Shown here: piece by piece, positions 11,396-21,989 of the stretch
How the letters are laid out: each line of letters opens with the position of its first letter
Position numbering within the stretch: the stretch's first letter is position 1
DNA from: Argyresthia goedartella
Taxonomy: Eukaryota; Arthropoda; Insecta; Lepidoptera; Argyresthiidae
Length of the DNA stretch: 64,000 nt
NCBI GenBank assembly: GCA_949825045.1
Contig: OX463829.1
Span: 16,896,715 to 16,960,714, forward strand
Direction: 5' to 3'
The notes under the pieces: model-generated
The model's input: the letters and a program-made list of their open reading frames with translations, nothing else
Told to the model about the DNA's origin: nothing
Database searches by the model: none
Translations under genes and position numbers: made by a program

Positions 11396-12060
11396 ATTTA
11401 AACACTAGGGATGTTACCAAAACAATCTGAAAATATCGAAATTGAAAAAATAATATCAAAATCTATCCAAATTTGCTGGATCCAATTCACGAGTGCATCG
11501 ATTCATTTGATTAATCGATGTTTTTAAGCCTACCCTCACTATCAAGTACCTTGTTATCTTTTTCATACTGTAGAACCCACCCAGTAAGTAAGAAAGACTT
11601 TCGTTTATCTGAGGTAGAACCTAACAAACTTGACGAGCGGATACTCCCCCGCCCGCTCCCGCGCCCCGCCGTCACTGCCGTCCACCCCTTGCAAAGCAGA
11701 GACAGCGATAAAGCTGTTCAAAATGGAAGAGAAATTCGCTTGTGTTCTGTGAATACTGAAAATGATGAATGAAAATTGAATCTATTTTAAATTTCTTTGT
11801 GACATAATGCAACTTGATAATATAAGCTGTGTTTCTCTTATAATTATATCATGAATGGTTTCGTTTTTAATATACAACAAACAGATGGAAATACGTCGTT
11901 AACGTCCTAAAAATGTATGAAATTAAATTGCATTCTTAAGTAGATAAATATTTTGAAAAAATGTTGCAAAAGCAACCCAGGTAAATACTGTCTTAATACG
12001 AACAACAGCATATATACGTTGAAATATTCTCGAATCGAAAATTATAATCGTAATAAGTTT
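11396..12060. repeat. Interspersed repeat F, copy 2
   Basis: Shares with 4080-4340 the phrases AACACTAGGGATGTTACC, ATATCGAAATT, GAGTGCATCGATTCATTTGA, AATCGATGTTTTTAAG and, near 12020, GAATCGAAAATTATAATCG. It is longer than copy 1, with a C-rich insert near 11640-11690. Non-coding; class unknown. Confidence 0.55.
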
Positions 12061-13055
12061 GTATGGGAAATTCATTGTTCGCCGGCTTCTTAAGCGGCGT
12101 TCTTTGAAAAGAATCAGCTCGCGCCAAGGCGGCGCGTTCAAAGGTGGCTTTAACTAATTGAAGAAACTATAACCGCTAATGATACCATTATATTAATGTA
12201 AGTTTGTGTAGCCCATTGACACTAAACTAGCGTATGGAGCCGGAGCGCCGCCGCGAACCATTTGTTTGCGCCATTATTTGTTGCTGGCCGGTAACAACTT
12301 ATTTAGGCGATGGACATCCGCCTGCTCTCCTAGCGACTGCATGCCGAAATTGTGACTTAAAACAATTAAAAATGCTGGACTGCGTTTTCACAACGTATAA
12401 AAATCAATCAACTAATCACGAAGAAAAAAGACAGTGGCGTGGATGACCAAAACCCATCAAATCTAGATTTGTACATTATTTTCTCCTGTACCCGAAAATT
12501 TTTATGAAAATCTCAGATTACGAAAAGTGAAGCTTACATATTAGATACATAGGTACCAACACGGTACTAATGGTGGTACGAGTGAGCAGTTAGAAGGAAA
12601 TCAGAATAAGGACCGTTTGAGATTTTTTTGCTGATTTTCCTATTATTAGTGCATTTTGAGAGGACATCAAGAAACGCGGAGCGTTGGAAATCATTAGGTT
12701 TCGAGTTTATTTTCAAACAATTCGCCTCCGCAGCCTCGGCCGCTCTATCTGGTTCGGTGTTCAGCAGTGCGAGGTCACCTTCGGCCCTCGGGCTCATAAA
12801 AATATTATATCGTCTAGCCAAAAGACTGCCTAGGAAAGACTGCTTAAGAAGTGTGGTTCAGATATTTTATCGGTTTTGTGGAAATACTAAATTGTCCACC
12901 TCGCAGCCTCTGCTGGCTCAATAGAGTCCAACATCGACATCTACACCTCACTTACACCATATCCTGAAGGAACCGGCCGCTCTGAAGAGTCCAAAACTGG
13001 TATCAGTTCATCGCAAACAGCACTATGTTCCGAAGGGACTACTCCAAAGAGTCGA
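12061..13055. other. No gene recognised
   Basis: Short frames at 12234-12446, 12567-12821 and 12628-12924 overlap on both strands and show no domain. Around 12660-12830 is a GC-richer patch (CCTCCGCAGCCTCGGCCGC). Nothing assigned. Confidence 0.4.
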
Positions 13056-13059
13056 ATTT

Positions 13060-13312
13060 ATTTATTATTGTAGATATTAACATATACTTAGCAAACGTAA
13101 TTTTTTGCATCTTCTCTACATTGGACCACAGTGGGAGAAGTAGGGCGTAGAAACTCCCACAGAATGATTTTTAGATCTCTTTTAAAAATTGCTTGTGCTT
13201 AACTAATACAAATATTGCAATATTAATTATTATGATGAATAAGCAGGAATAAGTAATTACAAAATTATTAACAGCAAGGACTGTTGAGCTAGATTAACCC
13301 CATACACTCCCA
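13060..13312 (-). repeat. LINE 3' UTR fragment
   Basis: Reverse complement of this segment matches 36040-36300: GGGGTTAATCT, TTGCTGTTAATAATTTTGTAATTA, GAGATCTAAAAAT, a GGGAGTTTCT..CTTCTCCCAC region, GTGGTCCAATGTAGAGAAGA and ATATGTTAATATCTAC. It is a 5'-truncated retrotransposed end of the same LINE family. Confidence 0.75.
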
Positions 13313-13319
13313 TCATTAG

Positions 13320-14405
13320 TAATCTTGAACATTGTAATATCCATTTTTCAACAAAGTCGCTAAAGCTTGCTTTTACAAATACGCAAACAAGACGAAAAGT
13401 TTAACTAGTTAGCGCGCAGTTAGGTATCTAGTGGAAAGTGGATATAAATAAGTCTCACTGGCAAGACTGCGGCTACCTGGTTGCCTAGCCGGCGACCACC
13501 CACTGCACACCAGCGCCACAAGAAGACCACCGCCCGCAGGGGCCATCCGATGACCTGTCCACAGGAGTGGACAGAGGCGATTCTTCGGGAAGAGGTCCGT
13601 CGACCTGACCCCGACTCCCCACGCCCCAGAAGGGGTGCGTGAGATGACTATGATGATGACTGCGGCTATCGGACTTGAGTAGTGACGGGGGCGTTTCATA
13701 TGAGAGCTAAGTGCTACACTAACTAAAAACCATTTGTCAAATCATTTGTCAGAGTATGCTAAATTTAAAAAGCGTTGTTATTATTTTTCGAAAATTGAGC
13801 TTTTCTTTGGAACCTCTTTTTTAAAACAGATACTTACTAAACAAACAACATTTGTTATGAGAAAAAAGTCTGTGGGTGCTTACTTTTCGAGAAAAAAAGT
13901 TAAAAAATAAATGTTTGAAGAAAATTACTTTTTATTTCTTTTCTACCTTGGCAGCAGTTTTGCATATTGCACTTGCAGCCTTAGGAAAAATAAGATGTCA
14001 AAGTTTTCCAAACATGAAACTTTTCTGTGGAACTACATATTTGAGATCGTTCATACACCTTCTCTTGTTATAATGAATCAAGCACATACATAGCGACACT
14101 ATCGTGCCTCCAGCTACGTTGATTCTGGAAATGGACAAAGTTTTATTTTAATATTTCTGTGGCAACGTGACCTTTAGCCACGGCAAAAACTAGCAAACAA
14201 CCAATTTCAAGTCCCACAGAGGCATCATGGTAAATATATTAGTAATAATAATATAAATTAATAATAAGATGAAATAGAACGTAAAAAAAAAACGCGCCAT
14301 TTGCGTCATGTGACATATGTCATCGTTTTCGTTCATTCCGTTTCTTCTAGAGTTTCGTTAATGTTTTTTGTTGCGTTTCGTTTTAGAATAGAAAATCCAG
14401 ATCAG
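13320..14405. other. No gene recognised
   Basis: 13440-13690 is a GC-rich patch with open frames on the minus strand but no recognisable domain; it may be a LINE or SINE remnant. The rest is AT-rich and featureless to me. Confidence 0.4.
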
Positions 14406-14409
14406 GACA

Positions 14410-14625
14410 TCGCAATTCCTAGGCAGTGTTGTGGCTAGACTCTACAGTGTTTTTCATATGCCGGAGGCGCGGAGGGACGCAGGGGACCGCGCACTGCTGC
14501 GCACCGAGTGAGATGGAGCGGCCGAGGCTGGTTGGCTTGCCGACCAGCAAGCCGAGGCTGCGGAGGCGTGCGTGAGTGCGCGGCAGTACGGGGCTATCGC
14601 CGCAGCCCCCTAGTAGCAGGAGCTA
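14410..14625. repeat. GC-rich interspersed repeat G, copy 1
   Basis: An island of high GC in AT-rich surroundings. Its start, CAGTGTTGTGGCTAGACTC then AGTGTTTTTCATATGCCGGA and GGCGC, matches 29145-29210 (CAGTCTTGTGGCTACTCCC, AGTGTTTTTTATGAGCCGGA, GGCGC). The downstream GC-rich part is less similar. No open frame with a recognisable domain. Confidence 0.55.
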
Positions 14626-14899
14626 AGGCGATTTCTAAATATTAATGCAAAATAGGTCACATTCTTTAGCGAAAATTATGTAAACATAACCTCGAAAATG
14701 AGGTTAAAAAGTTATTGACATCATACGACATTGATATTATATGCATCTAGGGATCTTAAATTAGCGCTCTTTCCATAGGTACCTATACCAATAGTCATTG
14801 AAAATTTTCTGAGCGATATATTTATCTACTTGTATTTCAAGAAATGTCTTGAGTAGGTTATTCAAGGTTAAGACGAAATAATTAAAAAATAAGTAAGAA

Positions 14900-15170
14900 T
14901 GTAATGGCTCCGTGGTGCAGGAGATGCAGGTTCGATTCCTGACCAAGTACCAATGTGATAATTAATTTATCTTATGTACAATATACGGACGGACGTTCTA
15001 ACGGTGTGATGGAAAATAATCGTGAGGAAACATTTTTTATTCCATAGCTGCGGTTATGGGCTAGCCCCCTGTCACGCAAAATGGAGTATTGAATAACTGG
15101 CTGAACGTGGGCACAATTGTGCCGCTGCCACCCCGTATGGGAAAGGCATGACGCTGTATGTGTATAAGTG
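14900..15170 (+). repeat. SINE-A copy
   Basis: Truncated tRNA-like head with the B-box GGTTCGATTCC at 14930-14940. The body runs AATTAATTTATCTTATGTAC, GGACGTTCTAACGGTG, GTGAGGAAACATT, TGGGCTAGCCCCCTGTCACGC, ATGGAGTATTGAATAACTGG, GCACAATTGTGCCGCTGCC, CCCCGTATGGGAAA and GACGCTGTATGT. It closely follows the 42790-43075 copy. Confidence 0.8.
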
Positions 15171-16075
15171 CTAATCCATACCCGCTGGTATTTTCCAAGT
15201 TGCAAGACAAACAAACAATTTGGGCTGCGGGGAAAATTCTTTTTCAGTTTTCATTCCAACAAGCGGTTAAATTAAACAATACACTGTTATTATTTATTAC
15301 CATTATGGTTAGGAAGGCATGTACTTAGCTACTTAGGTGAGTTCCATTTTGGGAAGTTATATGCGGATCTTCTTATCATTTACCCACTAAAAAGTTTTTC
15401 ACATCATTGTACCGCATATAACGCTACACAATGAGGATGGTATGTCTCAAGTACTGCACGGACTCTTTTGGACTTTAATTTGGTCGTATTATTGCCGAAA
15501 TTTCAATTTTCAAAAATAACTGTATTTCTTACTTTTTGGTTTTAAAAGTTAATAATTACACACGAAATGCGACACACTAAATGCTGTAGTAAAGCTGAAA
15601 ACAAAGTACATTCTGCTTATTTTGGGGTCCAAATATTTTCGTCCAAATTCTTTACAAAAGATGTTGTTTTGGTAAAACAGCTTATCCTAGGCTTTTGCAA
15701 TTCGATATAGTGATAGTATTGAGTAAGATGTATCTTTAGGTTTCTCTCGTTTGACTTTGAGTTGCTTTGTTAGGGAGATATTAAGCCATTGAGGTATTTT
15801 AAAGATTTACCAAAAACTCCCAAACGGTGTGAAAATTGAAAAAAGTAATTCCCCACAAATTACAAACTAATTACCACGAATATTTATGTAGCTGGCAAGA
15901 TTTGTATGTTCAGAAGTTTTCTCAAACCAGCATTTGGTCAAACGTGATCCTAGCAGGAAATGGAATATCTCTAAAACCCGTGGACACATAAAATTGTCTT
16001 TTCGGTCACATTTACCACTCACGACACACTAAATGCCATATAAGTGAAATCTTTCGATATCTCACTTTCAGTTCA
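15171..16075. repeat. Old repeat flanking LINE B (left part)
   Basis: No gene. The end, with CAAACGTGATCCTAGCAG at about 15939-15956 and CACTAAATGCC near 16028, has partial counterparts at 19502-19635 (GCTAGGATCACG, CCAAACGTGATTCTAG, CGCACTAAATATG). LINE B seems to have landed within this repeat. Confidence 0.35.
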
Positions 16076-16194
16076 GTTCAAAGATTTTATTCATATAAGC
16101 ACAAAAATTGAGACTTAATGAACGTCATAACATAATCAAGCAAGCATAATATAACATTAAGTAGGTGCCTAATTATTACATAGTACATAATATA

Positions 16195-17503
16195 CATAGT
16201 CAGGTCATAAGTTCTGTCACATGTGCAATATGAAATAATTTAGACATGTTTATTATTTATGTAAACATTTATATAGCAAAATGAACTTAATAAAACATAG
16301 ATTCTTATGGTAATAAAGTTTATTCAAAATGACTTCCGCGATTTTGAATACAGGCCTTTATTCTGCGCGGCCAGTCGTCTATCGCAGCACGAACGAGGTC
16401 CATGTCAATATCGGCGGCTGCCTTAATCAAGGATGCCTTGAGTGACTCCAAATCAGGATGAGGCTTTTAGCAGTCCTTTTCCTCCAACTGTTGCCATATC
16501 TTGTAATCTAACGGACTCAAATCTGGACTGGAGGAGGGCCAGTCTTCGTGCCGGATGAAGTCAATTTCACGCGCCGCCAGCCAGTCTTGTGTGCTTTTCG
16601 CTCTATGAGCTGGCGCAGAATCTTGTTGGAATACCCAGTGCCTGTTATTAAACATGGTATGAGAGACAGGTTCCACAAGGTTCTTGAGGACTGTATTTTG
16701 ATACACAACTGCATTCGTTTTTACGCCTTTCTCACAAAAATGTACCTCAGTTAAGCCCCAATAAGAGACTCCCAACCAAACCATGAGCGAGGATGGAAAA
16801 TGACCTCGTTGGACACGCGGAATACGTTTGCTCGCTTCTTCACTGCTGTGTGCGTACACCTTATCATTTTGTTTGTTGTAGCTCTCTTCCACGGTGAAAA
16901 TTTTTTCATCCGAAAAAATAATTTCCCGATGCTTTTTTCCCGCGTACCGCTTCAACAAAGCGCGGCATCTCTTCAGTCTCAGGTCCATTAAACGAGCGTC
17001 CAAACGATGTCCTGTTTTTCTTCGATATGCCCTAAGCCCTAAGTCTTTATTTAACACCCTTTTCACCGTGGTCCTGCTTAACCCCATCTGAAGGGCCAAC
17101 AGTTTCTGCTTACGTATGGGATTTCTTTGAATTCGCGCCTTCACAGCTTTTATCACTGCTGGAGTCCTAACAGAGCGAGGGCGACCACTTCTTGACCTGT
17201 CATCTACACTAGAGTCTTCATTGTATCGTTTTATGGTACGATAAACGAATGTTTTGTTTATATTCAAATTTTTCAGTAAGTCGAAAATCTGAATTGGCGC
17301 GTAACCGAAACGATGCAACGCAATAACTGCGACACGGTCTTCTTTAAGTGTCCACTCCATATTTAGAAATGAGGAAAATTCTAAAAAGTACCCCTTTTTT
17401 ATTTTCATGAAAAATTCGAAATTCGAATTCAATAAACTTTTTGTGGCCAGCATTCTAAATTCAAAAGTTTTTATTGTGTGACAGAACTTATGAACTGACT
17501 GTG
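16195..17503 (-). mobile_element. mariner-family transposon (maT-like), 1.3 kb
   Basis: Inverted ends: left CATAGTCAGGTCATAAGTTC (16195 on) and right, read inward on the minus strand, CACAGTCAGTTCATAAGTTC (from 17503); both continue TGTCACA. Flanked by TA at 16193-16194 and 17504-17505, the target duplication expected for this superfamily. It contains one transposase gene on the minus strand with a single in-frame stop. Inserted in the 3' UTR of LINE B. Confidence 0.88.
16320..17360 (-). pseudogene. mariner (DD37D, maT-like) transposase, one stop codon
   Basis: Start chosen at MEWTLKEDR (17360), since the frame upstream to 17453 lies in the TIR-proximal leader. In order: helix-turn-helix DNA-binding region with RPRSVRTPAVIKAVKAR and LSRTTVKRVLNKDLG; catalytic D in FSDEKIF; second D in FQQDSAPAHRAK; third D in DLSPLDYKIWQQLE. 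I count 37 residues between the second and third aspartates, which puts it in the DD37D (maT) group. After EEKDC comes one TAA (near 16465). The frame then stays open for 48 more codons (KPHPDLESLKASLIK .. CIQNRGSHFE) to the natural stop at 16320. Total 346 codons before the stop, the usual mariner length. A point mutation is therefore the only visible coding defect. It cuts and pastes at TA sites in family members; here probably inactive. Confidence 0.88.
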
Positions 17504-19862
17504 TATAGGGTGCAATGAACTGGTTTAATGCCAGATGTCGGTGTCTTGTAAAAAGTCATTAATTTTGTAGTAGGCCTTTGTGCACAAAGTGTGCTTCATA
17601 CATTTTTTAATCGAGCTTCAGTTATGTTTTGTATTTCATGCGGAATTTTATTGTAGAAGCGTATACAGTGTCCCATAAAAGAACTGCTAACTTTTGTGAG
17701 TCTGAACATTGGAAAAGAAAGTTTATGTTTATTTCTAGTTTCCACATTGTGGCGGCTATCAATGGTTTTAAAGCTACTGATATTTTTCCTCACATACATT
17801 ATTTTTTCAAAGATATATTGACTTGCAACTGTTAGGATGTTGGTTTCTTTGAAGAAATCTCTCAGAGATTCTCTATTACATAGCTTATAAATAAATCGGA
17901 TCGCTCTCTTCTGCAAAATGAAGATGGTCTCAATGTCAGCAGCCCGTCCCCATAGTAGTATGGCGTAGGACATAATGCTATGGAAATAACTAAAATATAC
18001 AAGCCTAGCAGTTGCAACGTCAGTCAATTACCTGATTCTTTTAACCGCATATGCTGCGGAGCGAAGTCTATGTGCTAATTTTACAATATGGGGAGCCCAC
18101 TGTAGTTTGGCATAAATAGTAATGCCGAGAAATACAGTTTCATCTACTAGTTTTAGTTTGTCTTTCCCCAATACAATGTGACTCTCAACTTACCTTATAT
18201 TAGATAAAGTGAATATTATGCACTTTGTCTTTTTTTAATTCAGAAGCAAGTTATTGGCAGTAAACCAGTCTAGTACTCGCAAGAGAGCATTATTTGTTTC
18301 CTGTAAGTCATTTTCCTGTCTCCTAATTTAAAAAAATTGTGACGTGTCATCTGCAAATAATACTATCTCTGACATGTTTTGTATCATGAATGGCAAATTA
18401 TTTACATACACGAGGAAAAGGAACGGACCCAGAATAGATCCCTGTGGGACTCCCATCTTCACCTGAGAACCCGACGATTTTGTCCTATTAATGTCAGCTT
18501 TTTGAACCCTCCCTTCTAAATACGATATCATAAGCTTAGAGCAAACAACACAAAAGAACAAAAAACACCTATAGCGTCCCTACGATCTTCCCACGCATTA
18601 AAAATATGTTTAATTAACATGACTCCAGCATCTGTTGGCGACCGCCCTTTTGTAAATCCAAACTGCTAGGCTATGGAGAATTTGATGCGTATTGAAGTGC
18701 GCCATTAACTGACCCAATATAATCTTCTGAAATATATTACTCTATACGGGTAGAACCGAAACGGGTCTGAAATTTGTAGAGTCACCCCTATCGCCGCTTT
18801 TACATAAAGATACCAGCCTGCTGTGTTTCATGAGATCAGGGAAAGTACTCTCATCTATACATTTATTGAAGATTTTAGCTAAATCAGGGGCAAGTTCGTT
18901 TATCACCGAGCTAATATTTACGAGCATGTATTTACTGACATGCCCAAGAGATCCACGGATTTTTTAAAATTTAACAACGTAAATGCTTTAATTATGCCAT
19001 AGGGTCAAATATATACGAATGAGAAATTTTGATTGCACTTTTGAACATTGACTTTTAAAAATGATGCAGCAAGATCCGGAGACGAGTCTAAAGAAGCCGT
19101 AGTATCGATTGGAACATTTATAAAGAACTGTTCAAATGCGGCCGCGATGTCATCGTTAGAAGTTATTGGTTTATCTTCAATGTTAAGTAAATAGCGCTCT
19201 CCTGATTTTGTTTTACCTGCTTCTTCTCTATTTATGATGATCCAAATTGTTTTAGTTTCATTTGACGATGTAAGAATCTTCGTTTTTATGTGTTCGCACT
19301 TAGCATTATGGCAGACGGCCCTAAATATTTTTAAATATAATTTTGCATGTTGAATAAAAATTGGGTTATGTGCAGATGTTTTTTTGCCATAAAGTGCATA
19401 AAGTGTATCCCTACTTTTACGAATTCCTTTTGTTGCCCATTCACTAAACCCTACTTTACTATCGCTATTTGTAAGTTTATGTAATTTAAAATTGTTTTCA
19501 AAACATTTCTTGCTAGGATCACGTTACCAAACGTGATTCTAGAGAAAGTGTTTGTGTGTAATATTTCAGCCCCCGTGTACAAACAAATTCCGAAATTTTG
19601 CTCACATTTATATCTAACAACGCACTAAATATGTGCGTACTCAGAATCTGTCTAAATCGTACTTTCTTGCTAGAATTACGGTCACTAAAATGACACATTT
19701 CATAGTGTTTTCAATGTTGAATGCACAGACTCACAGACCAGATATCGAGATGACAGCGAAAGTCTACCTACTTCGCGTATTTTTAATAGGCGGACTCCGC
19801 TCATCCCGGCTCGGTCGCTCTCTGGCTGTTCGAATGTAAGCCGTGTAATAATAAACTTAAAA

Positions 19863-19946
19863 ATGCCTTACTGTGCCGTTGTGAATTGCAAAAACTCAAG
19901 CAATGTTGTTTCCAAAGAAAACGACGGCGTTACCTTTCATACGCAA
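19863..19946 (+). CDS. THAP-like zinc-finger first exon (candidate)
   Basis: ATG opens MPYCAVVNCKNSSN..DGVTFH. The C-x4-C pair near the N-terminus followed about 15 residues later by a G-V-T-F-H block is the start of a THAP (C2CH) domain in known families. The frame reaches a donor-like site at the position where THAP first exons commonly end, just after the FH block: either CAA|GTAATT (19947) or a GC-type donor, C|GCAAGT. No second exon with the remaining Cys-x2-His could be found nearby. It may be a host gene exon, a THAP transposase (P-element type) exon, or a relic. See the parallel exon at 21033. Confidence 0.4.
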
Positions 19947-20390
19947 GTAATTTTATTTCTGAAATTCGCCTAATTTATTTAATAATCAATTATTTTTAAT
20001 TTCGAGTAGCGTCTCCCGTTTTTACTGAGATAGGTTGAACCATAGCGTATATTTCCCATGGACTTCATCTACTGCTGCTTCCACTTTACACACTTCATGG
20101 ATATCTCTTTCGTAGCCCTCAATGAACAGTGAAGCAAACTATACTTTCGTTAACCTTACAGTTGCATGGTACAGTCGATTTGCTCATTTTTCTGTCGATT
20201 TAATCAGATAGTGTTGTACAATGCGACGATTCTTGCAAAATCGCTGGACGATTCGATTTTGTTAACGGAAGAATGATAATTCTGAGTTGCATTTTCATTG
20301 CAATCTATATTTTAGTAGTAGAATAACGTATACGTGAGATTGTTATGTATTCATTTTATGTTAATATATAAAAGAAGACTGATTGAGTGA

Positions 20391-20520
20391 CTGACTGACT
20401 GACTGACTGACTGACTGACATATCAAAGCACAGCACAACCCGCTGGGTATAGAGATTCCAAATTTCGCAAGTAGGTTCTTTATGAGGTCTGGGGGTGCAC
20501 TGAGACAACATTTTTAAAAA
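20391..20520 (+). repeat. GACT tandem tract with attached interspersed repeat
   Basis: About seven copies of GACT (20391-20420), followed by ATATCAAAGCACAGCACAAC, CGCTGGGTATAGAGATTCC and AGGTTCTTTATGAGGTCTGG. The tract plus this following phrase recurs in insect genomes in my recollection (established only as memory, not checked). No coding function. Confidence 0.6.
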
Positions 20521-21032
20521 TGTATACCTTAAGGGGTTGAATGAAATGGGTGTCCGAAGTTTGTATGGGAAAATAAGATTAGATTAACTATTTTGTTAGA
20601 ATTATCCGGTTGCGATGCTACGATACGATCTCCCGCTCGAAACACTGCCGGCTTACTGACAAAAAGGCAACGCGGTAGGTACGTGGTCGTGGTAGGTAGG
20701 GGATTCCCGCAGCAGCGCTCATTTTGAATCGATTTGGCGGCGCGCCTTTGATTCTGTTTCACGATTAACATGTCAACCCATCACTAAAAGGCGCTCGTGA
20801 CGTCACAGTAGGTAGTGAAAAAGTTACACGGTTGGTTCTCATACATTCGACCGTGTTTGCTGCGTCTATCTCGATATCTGGTCTGTGCACAGACTTGAAT
20901 ATAGGGGATCCGTCACCAGGCATTCAAAAGTGTCGCCGTTTAGATGGTGCCCATTCTGGTAGTGAGCACGAACCTCTCTCAGTCGCGCGCAGACTATGAC
21001 ATCGGATAGACGTGCACGTATGATATAATGAA

Positions 21033-21106
21033 ATGGTGTCCTGCATTGTTTACTGTTGTAAATCATGCGGGAGGCACAATACAAAAAAAGAGGTGACTTA
21101 TCATAA
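21033..21106 (+). CDS. Second THAP-like zinc-finger first exon (candidate)
   Basis: ATG opens MVSCIVYCCKSCGRHNTKKE then VTYHK, again C-x4-C followed by a V-T-Y-H block. It ends at a strong donor AA|GTAAGT (21107) in phase 2, exactly after the H codon. It lies 1.2 kb downstream of the similar exon at 19863 on the same strand. A short inverted similarity (CTCGATATCTGGTCTGTG near 20870 versus its complement near 19736) links the two upstream regions. A downstream exon was not recognised. Could be alternative first exons or transposon-derived. Confidence 0.4.
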
Positions 21107-21539
21107 GTAAGTTATATAATTTACAATTATTATTGGCTGCAAACAGTTAAACTTATAAATATTGTTTTCGATAAATCCCCGTAAGGAAAATCTATCATCC
21201 GACTGACGAAACTTTGTAGCGATGTTCTTTAGTATTATAAATCGATGACTTATTTCACAGGATTTTGGTAGGTAAATGTAAATGTCGGTTCTTTGAGTCC
21301 AGCTTATTACCTAAACTTAACCTTAGGAAAAATAATAGTTTTACTTTCACAGCCGCCTCGTTAACGGGTTTAAAATAAAATGAATAGATCAAAAGTAGAA
21401 ACGAGGACGATGGTAGGTAAGATGATAACTTTACATACAAGGTAAATGTATACAATAAATTGTACAAATGAAAGCCATGTTTTCATAAATTCAAATAATT
21501 TCATAGTCCGTATAATGGAATACCTGTATGGAATATCTG

Positions 21540-21752
21540 GATTCCACACTCCATTTGAAAAAATAATCTAACCGGATATTCCAACGGTGATGGAAAACAT
21601 TGTGAGGAAACCTTTTACTCCGGCTTCATTAAATTAGCTGCGGCGCAGGGCTTGCCCCCTGTCACGAGAAATGGAATATTGAATCACTAGCTAGGTGGCA
21701 GAGTTGAGCCTCTGCCACCCCGTATGGGAAAAGGCGTGACGCTATGTTAAAT
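21540..21752 (+). repeat. SINE-A 3' part
   Basis: Contains TCCAACGGTGATGGAAAACA, GTGAGGAAACCTTTTACTCC, AGCTGCGGCGCAGGGCTTGC, CCCCTGTCACG, GAGCCTCTGCCACC, CCGTATGGGAAAAGGCGTGA and CGCTATGTTA. The tRNA-like head is missing. Same family as 14900 and 42790. Confidence 0.8.
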
Positions 21753-21861
21753 AACCTTGACCTTGACGACTTAATCAGTGATCAGGTACCAATTTTTCTA
21801 ACTCAGTAATTGGTGGCGGTCACGTAAAAGTCGTAGTTAGGTACATGAAATCAAATGTACT

Positions 21862-21943
21862 CTTTTCTATGATTACTTTAATCAAATATACGTTTTTCTA
21901 TGATTACTTTTATCAAATATACGTTTTTCTATGATTAATTTTA
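21862..21943 (+). repeat. 31-bp tandem repeat, three copies
   Basis: The unit TTTTCTATGATTACTTTAAT-CAAATATACG is repeated, with the third copy truncated and diverging. It sits directly upstream of LINE E. Confidence 0.8.
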
Positions 21944-21989
21944 TTTTGAAATCAAGATCCCCAATAATCTCTATCTGCGAGCTTACATC

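Larger units (their letters stand above)
16076..19515 (-). mobile_element. Non-LTR retrotransposon B (Jockey/CR1-type), broken, split by mariner
   Basis: Minus-strand coding relic from about 19510 to a stop at 17525, then 3' UTR continuing past the mariner insertion to about 16076 (minus-strand end GAATAAAATCTTTGAACTGA). In order: a pre-RT region with KTIWIIINREEAGKTKSG and FEQFF; RT entry DSTNFRPVSVLPV near 18745; motif B GVPQGSILGPFLFLVYVN and motif C VLFADDTS at 18328-18470; and C-terminal LQKRAIRFIYKLCNRESLRD with GHCIRFYNKIPHEIQN at 17596-18027. Frames shift several times and stops are present. It is the same family as LINE A. ORF1 and endonuclease are missing, consistent with 5' truncation. 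Confidence 0.85.

Noticed and set aside
13409..13699. Arg/Pro/Gly-rich minus-strand frame as a gene
   Set aside because: GC-rich patch with no domain, no splice context and no start context; may be a retroelement remnant.
14900..14945. Possible tRNA gene
   Set aside because: Only the B-box half is present and it runs into the SINE-A body.
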